64,000 nucleotides of DNA from Methanobacteriota archaeon (GTDB lineage: Archaea > Halobacteriota > Methanosarcinia > Methanosarcinales > Methanosarcinaceae): assembly GCA_023399215.1 (NCBI GenBank), contig JAEWQJ010000037.1, positions 1 through 64,000 on the forward strand, written 5' to 3'. The position numbers and the translations under genes are program-made. The notes below the pieces were generated by a model. The model saw only the letters and a list, made by a program, of their open reading frames with translations. It made no database searches and was not told the origin of the DNA. Each line of letters opens with the position of its first letter. Positions within the stretch are counted from its first letter, which is position 1. This document shows positions 61,626 through 64,000 of the stretch, piece by piece.

Positions 61626-62879
61626 ATGAAAAACAAAATAATTGCATTTGATTTTTTGAGAGCTTTAGCAATAGCGATGATTATTCCTGCTCACTTAAGT
61701 AATTTTTTATCTTTCACCTATCTCAAATTAGCTCTTTATGCCGTTGATCCTTTTGTTGCAAATATGGGACTGGGACTTTTTATATTTATGAGTGGATATT
61801 TGTTATATTATAACAACCATTCAATAAACTCGTTCCAGAGCGTATTGTCTTTCTACAGGAAACGACTCCTGAGGATTTATCCCCTTTACTGGGCAGCTCT
61901 CGCCGCTTTTACACTTGTGTTCTTTATATTAGCTCCAAGGCTAAACTCAGGTTTTGAATTTCCCAATGCCGAACAGGTGTTTAGTTTTCATAATCTAATC
62001 ATGCATATACTGGGATTACAAATATTCCTTGCTCCTGCATATGTATCCCCAATGCTGACATTATATTTTGTAGGTTTAATTATTGTATTCTATACAATTT
62101 ACCCGTTCATCATTATGCTTTCAAAAAGTTCAAAACAGATCTTACTTTATTCTTCTCTCATATTTCTCGGATGCTTGCTAGTCTCGAGAACTTTTAACAT
62201 TATTGAGTACCGCTTTTATACGTTTTTCCCGATATTTGTTTTTGGGATTCTTACCTGTAAAGAAAGCCTATTTGAAAAGGCAATGATAATTAACAAGAAA
62301 AATCCTTTTGTCAAGATACTGCTGGCTGCCCTTCCTGTTATGCTTGTACTGGTTATTGTTTTGGGCTCAAGAACAACCCTTCTCCTGGATCAAAATGCTT
62401 CATTCAGTATTAAAGCAAGCAGCGGCACCATAGGGTCTTCTATGGTAATATCAATGCTAGAAAGTATGGCAAATTCACTGGGCCTGAGTTACATTATCTT
62501 AAAATTCATTATTGATTCTGTGCTTCTTAACTTATTCGTAATAATATTCTGTGTTCTGGAATACAGGTTTGCAATGAAATTTATCAACAATGAATTTTCA
62601 AGTTACCTGAGCTCTGTGTTTACATATGTCGCTACAGCTTCATACTGTATCTATTTGTTCCACAGACCATTTCTGGCGCTCTGGAACTCAGGGACACACT
62701 TTATAAGTAGTCCAATTTTGCATGATGTCATCCTTATCTTCATAGCGCTACCTATCCTGGTCGTCATCTCGTATCACCTGCAGATTCTTGAATTAAATTT
62801 AAAAAAGCATATTTTTCATAAGAAAACGTCTCACAAAGACTTCTCCTTTATAGGCTCTTCAAATAGTCCCGGCAAGTGA
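61626..62879 (+). CDS. Acyltransferase 3 family membrane protein
   Basis: The 417-aa product has about ten helices and the start of the acyltransferase-3 family: FDFLRALAIAMIIPAHL (R and H of the active region), then RKRLLRIYPLYW. OafA/NolL-like members add acetyl or other acyl groups to sugars of surface polymers (family knowledge). The C-terminal tail after about residue 395 is polar and basic. AGGA lies 9 nt before the ATG. Substrate unknown; possibly a surface glycan. Confidence 0.88.
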   Translation: MKNKIIAFDFLRALAIAMIIPAHLSNFLSFTYLKLALYAVDPFVANMGLGLFIFMSGYLLYYNNHSINSFQSVLSFYRKRLLRIYPLYWAALAAFTLVFFILAPRLNSGFEFPNAEQVFSFHNLIMHILGLQIFLAPAYVSPMLTLYFVGLIIVFYTIYPFIIMLSKSSKQILLYSSLIFLGCLLVSRTFNIIEYRFYTFFPIFVFGILTCKESLFEKAMIINKKNPFVKILLAALPVMLVLVIVLGSRTTLLLDQNASFSIKASSGTIGSSMVISMLESMANSLGLSYIILKFIIDSVLLNLFVIIFCVLEYRFAMKFINNEFSSYLSSVFTYVATASYCIYLFHRPFLALWNSGTHFISSPILHDVILIFIALPILVVISYHLQILELNLKKHIFHKKTSHKDFSFIGSSNSPGK

Positions 62880-62979
62880 GTGTCTGGTAGAAAAATTTCT
62901 GTGAAAAAATCGAAGTTTTAAAATCAAGACTGGAACATCTAGTGTCCGAGTCCCGTCACCTGAGTTCCGTCACCCGAGT

Positions 62980-63006
62980 CCCGTCTCGGGAGGACGGGGC
63001 CCTTTT
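62980..63006 (+). terminator. Terminator hairpin near acyltransferase gene
   Basis: CCCGTC-TCGGGAG-GACGGG is followed by GCCCTTTT. Preceding direct repeats of GAGTCCCGTCACC at about 62948-62980 share the stem sequence. Confidence 0.65.
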
Positions 63007-63173
63007 CGCTCACTTCGTTCGCTCAAGATGAATATAAGGAAAATACTTGAGATAGGCTTACAGGTTATCCCATGTCCATATTTAGAGACCAAAAACGATA
63101 TCAGAAAAAATATTGATTTTCAAAAAATACTGTGGAATGTGGGTTTTAGGATAGATTTTCAAATAAGATAAAT

Positions 63174-63319
63174 CAAATTGCGGGCGGCAACCCCACCCTA
63201 TAAAGGCTGTCCAACAATTACTTTAGATAATAAAAGAATTCCTTCTTTTTTGATTTAAAGGCCTTATTTGCTTTCTTTTTAGCACTTTTTTATTACTACC
63301 AATAATTGTCGGACAGCCT
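63174..63319. mobile_element. MITE-like element, copy 3
   Basis: AGGCTGTCCAACAATTA (from 63204) and TAATTGTCGGACAGCCT (to 63319) are inverted ends around an interior almost identical to copy 1. The GC-rich ATTGCGGGCGGCAACCCCAC lies at the left here, but at the right of copies 1 and 2 in inverted form, so the complete element probably carries this block at both ends. Confidence 0.75.
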
Positions 63320-63546
63320 GTAAAGAATGGGGTATTCATGACCCTCTGCGCTCCTAATATCATAAAATTAAAAATGTTAATACTGCGATTCCGAAGGAAG
63401 TTCATAAAACTTGACTTTTTAATAGGATCCGTAAATCACGGCTTTTTCTAGGAAATAAGGAATTAATTTTGGAATCGAAGCACTGATCTAAAATAAAAAA
63501 GGAATTGTAAGCTCATTTCGGCTGAAACTAAGGATTTCTACAAAGC

Positions 63547-64000
63547 TCAGGAAAGGACTTCTTCCCTGTACTTATCAATACCGAGCCTGTCAATGAGTTC
63601 TCCTAACCTTTCTCCATCAAGGCCTTCTCTTTTGTAATACTCAAAGGTTTTTTCAAGGACTGAGAAAAGCTGCTCCTCGTCTGCAAGCTCAAGAAGCTTT
63701 ATCCCCTGCATGGGCTGGCGTCCGGCCTTGCCTCCAACAAAGATTGTGCATCCGGTTTTTTCTGCCCTGAGAGCATCTTTCCGGCAGGCTGCAATACATG
63801 CTCCGCAGAGAATGCATTTTTCAGTATCTATAGAGGCTTTATCATCCAGAACTCTTATTGCTCCCACTTTACAAGCCTTTTCACAGCGCTTGCAGCCGAC
63901 ACAATTTTCCTCGATGGTTTTGGGCCTTACCGTACCCATGACTCCAAAATCATTTTCCTGAGGCCTTACACAGGCTGAAGGGCAACCTGTTACTGCAATC
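63547..64000 (-). CDS. Small sulfite-reductase-like siroheme/ferredoxin protein, N-terminus beyond window
   Basis: The visible 151 residues start inside the sulfite/nitrite reductase 4Fe-4S-siroheme motif (VTGCPSACVRPQENDFGVMG, the CxxxC pair). A two-cluster ferredoxin domain follows (CVGCKRCEKACKVGAIRV and CILCGACIAACRKDALRAEK), then a helical tail ending YREEVLS. This matches the small dissimilatory-sulfite-reductase-like proteins of methanogens (family knowledge). Siroheme and electron-transfer roles are likely, but the substrate is not established. The ATG at 63939 is internal, since the frame is open to the window edge. Confidence 0.88.
   Translation of the reverse strand, partial: IAVTGCPSACVRPQENDFGVMGTVRPKTIEENCVGCKRCEKACKVGAIRVLDDKASIDTEKCILCGACIAACRKDALRAEKTGCTIFVGGKAGRQPMQGIKLLELADEEQLFSVLEKTFEYYKREGLDGERLGELIDRLGIDKYREEVLS

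Overview
The window looks like a chromosomal segment of a Methanosarcina-type methanogenic archaeon. Support comes from archaeal protein families (aIF1A, Tsr3, archaeal TopA, LL-diaminopimelate aminotransferase, two-subunit fumarase, a small sulfite-reductase-like protein), TATA boxes upstream of genes, GGAGG/GGTGA ribosome binding sites, moderately AT-rich DNA with long non-coding gaps, surface proteins with PKD or beta-helix domains, and very many short tandem repeats. I assign the genus from gene content and sequence style, not from a search.

Layout. 1-3 kb: the 5' end of an IS605-type tnpB running off the left edge, a CAT-like acetyltransferase, a GrpB protein and a 51-aa membrane peptide. 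3-9 kb: nudC, a P-type cation ATPase and a TPR protein. 9-17.4 kb: cell-surface and membrane genes (Ig-like repeat protein, two tandem small membrane proteins, a tyrosine phosphatase, a PKD protein broken by a frameshift, a NosD-like beta-helix protein, a membrane M48-like protease). 18-24 kb: dapL, a DUF2148 protein, an AttH-like secreted protein, a beta-CASP nuclease gene and a decayed copy of that nuclease. 24-30 kb: accessory region with an LCMT-family methyltransferase, a tiny zinc finger, a flavin amine oxidase and two MITE-like elements. 31-44.5 kb: topA, a TIGR00725 protein, tsr3, small membrane proteins, an MFS exporter, fumA-fumB, a TPR gene and an 11-repeat HEAT protein.

44.7-54.4 kb is a sulfur block: cysK-cysE (cysE fused to a DUF59 domain), an HTH regulator, iscS-iscU, nadA, tRNA-Cys and metY-metX. 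The near-perfect palindrome TTCACAATTGTGAA sits just downstream of TATA boxes ahead of cysK, iscS and tRNA-Cys, suggesting one regulon for cysteine, Fe-S and methionine supply. The HTH protein encoded inside the block is the obvious candidate regulator.

55-59 kb is the most unusual part: a duplicated module. Small RG-rich, four-cysteine zinc-ribbon genes occur in four copies (three intact, one dead). Each has the same roughly 150-nt TATA-to-start region, with a conserved upstream hairpin and a small stem, covarying between copies, next to the Shine-Dalgarno sequence. Each pair of copies is followed by an aIF1A gene. I read this as a translation-linked module with a conserved mRNA leader, possibly stress- or temperature-responsive (inference).

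59-64 kb: an acetolactate-synthase-like enzyme, an acyltransferase-3 membrane protein, a third copy of a MITE-like repeat, and a siroheme/ferredoxin protein running off the right edge. Three genes in the window appear to start on CTG or ATA exactly 7 nt after GAGG.
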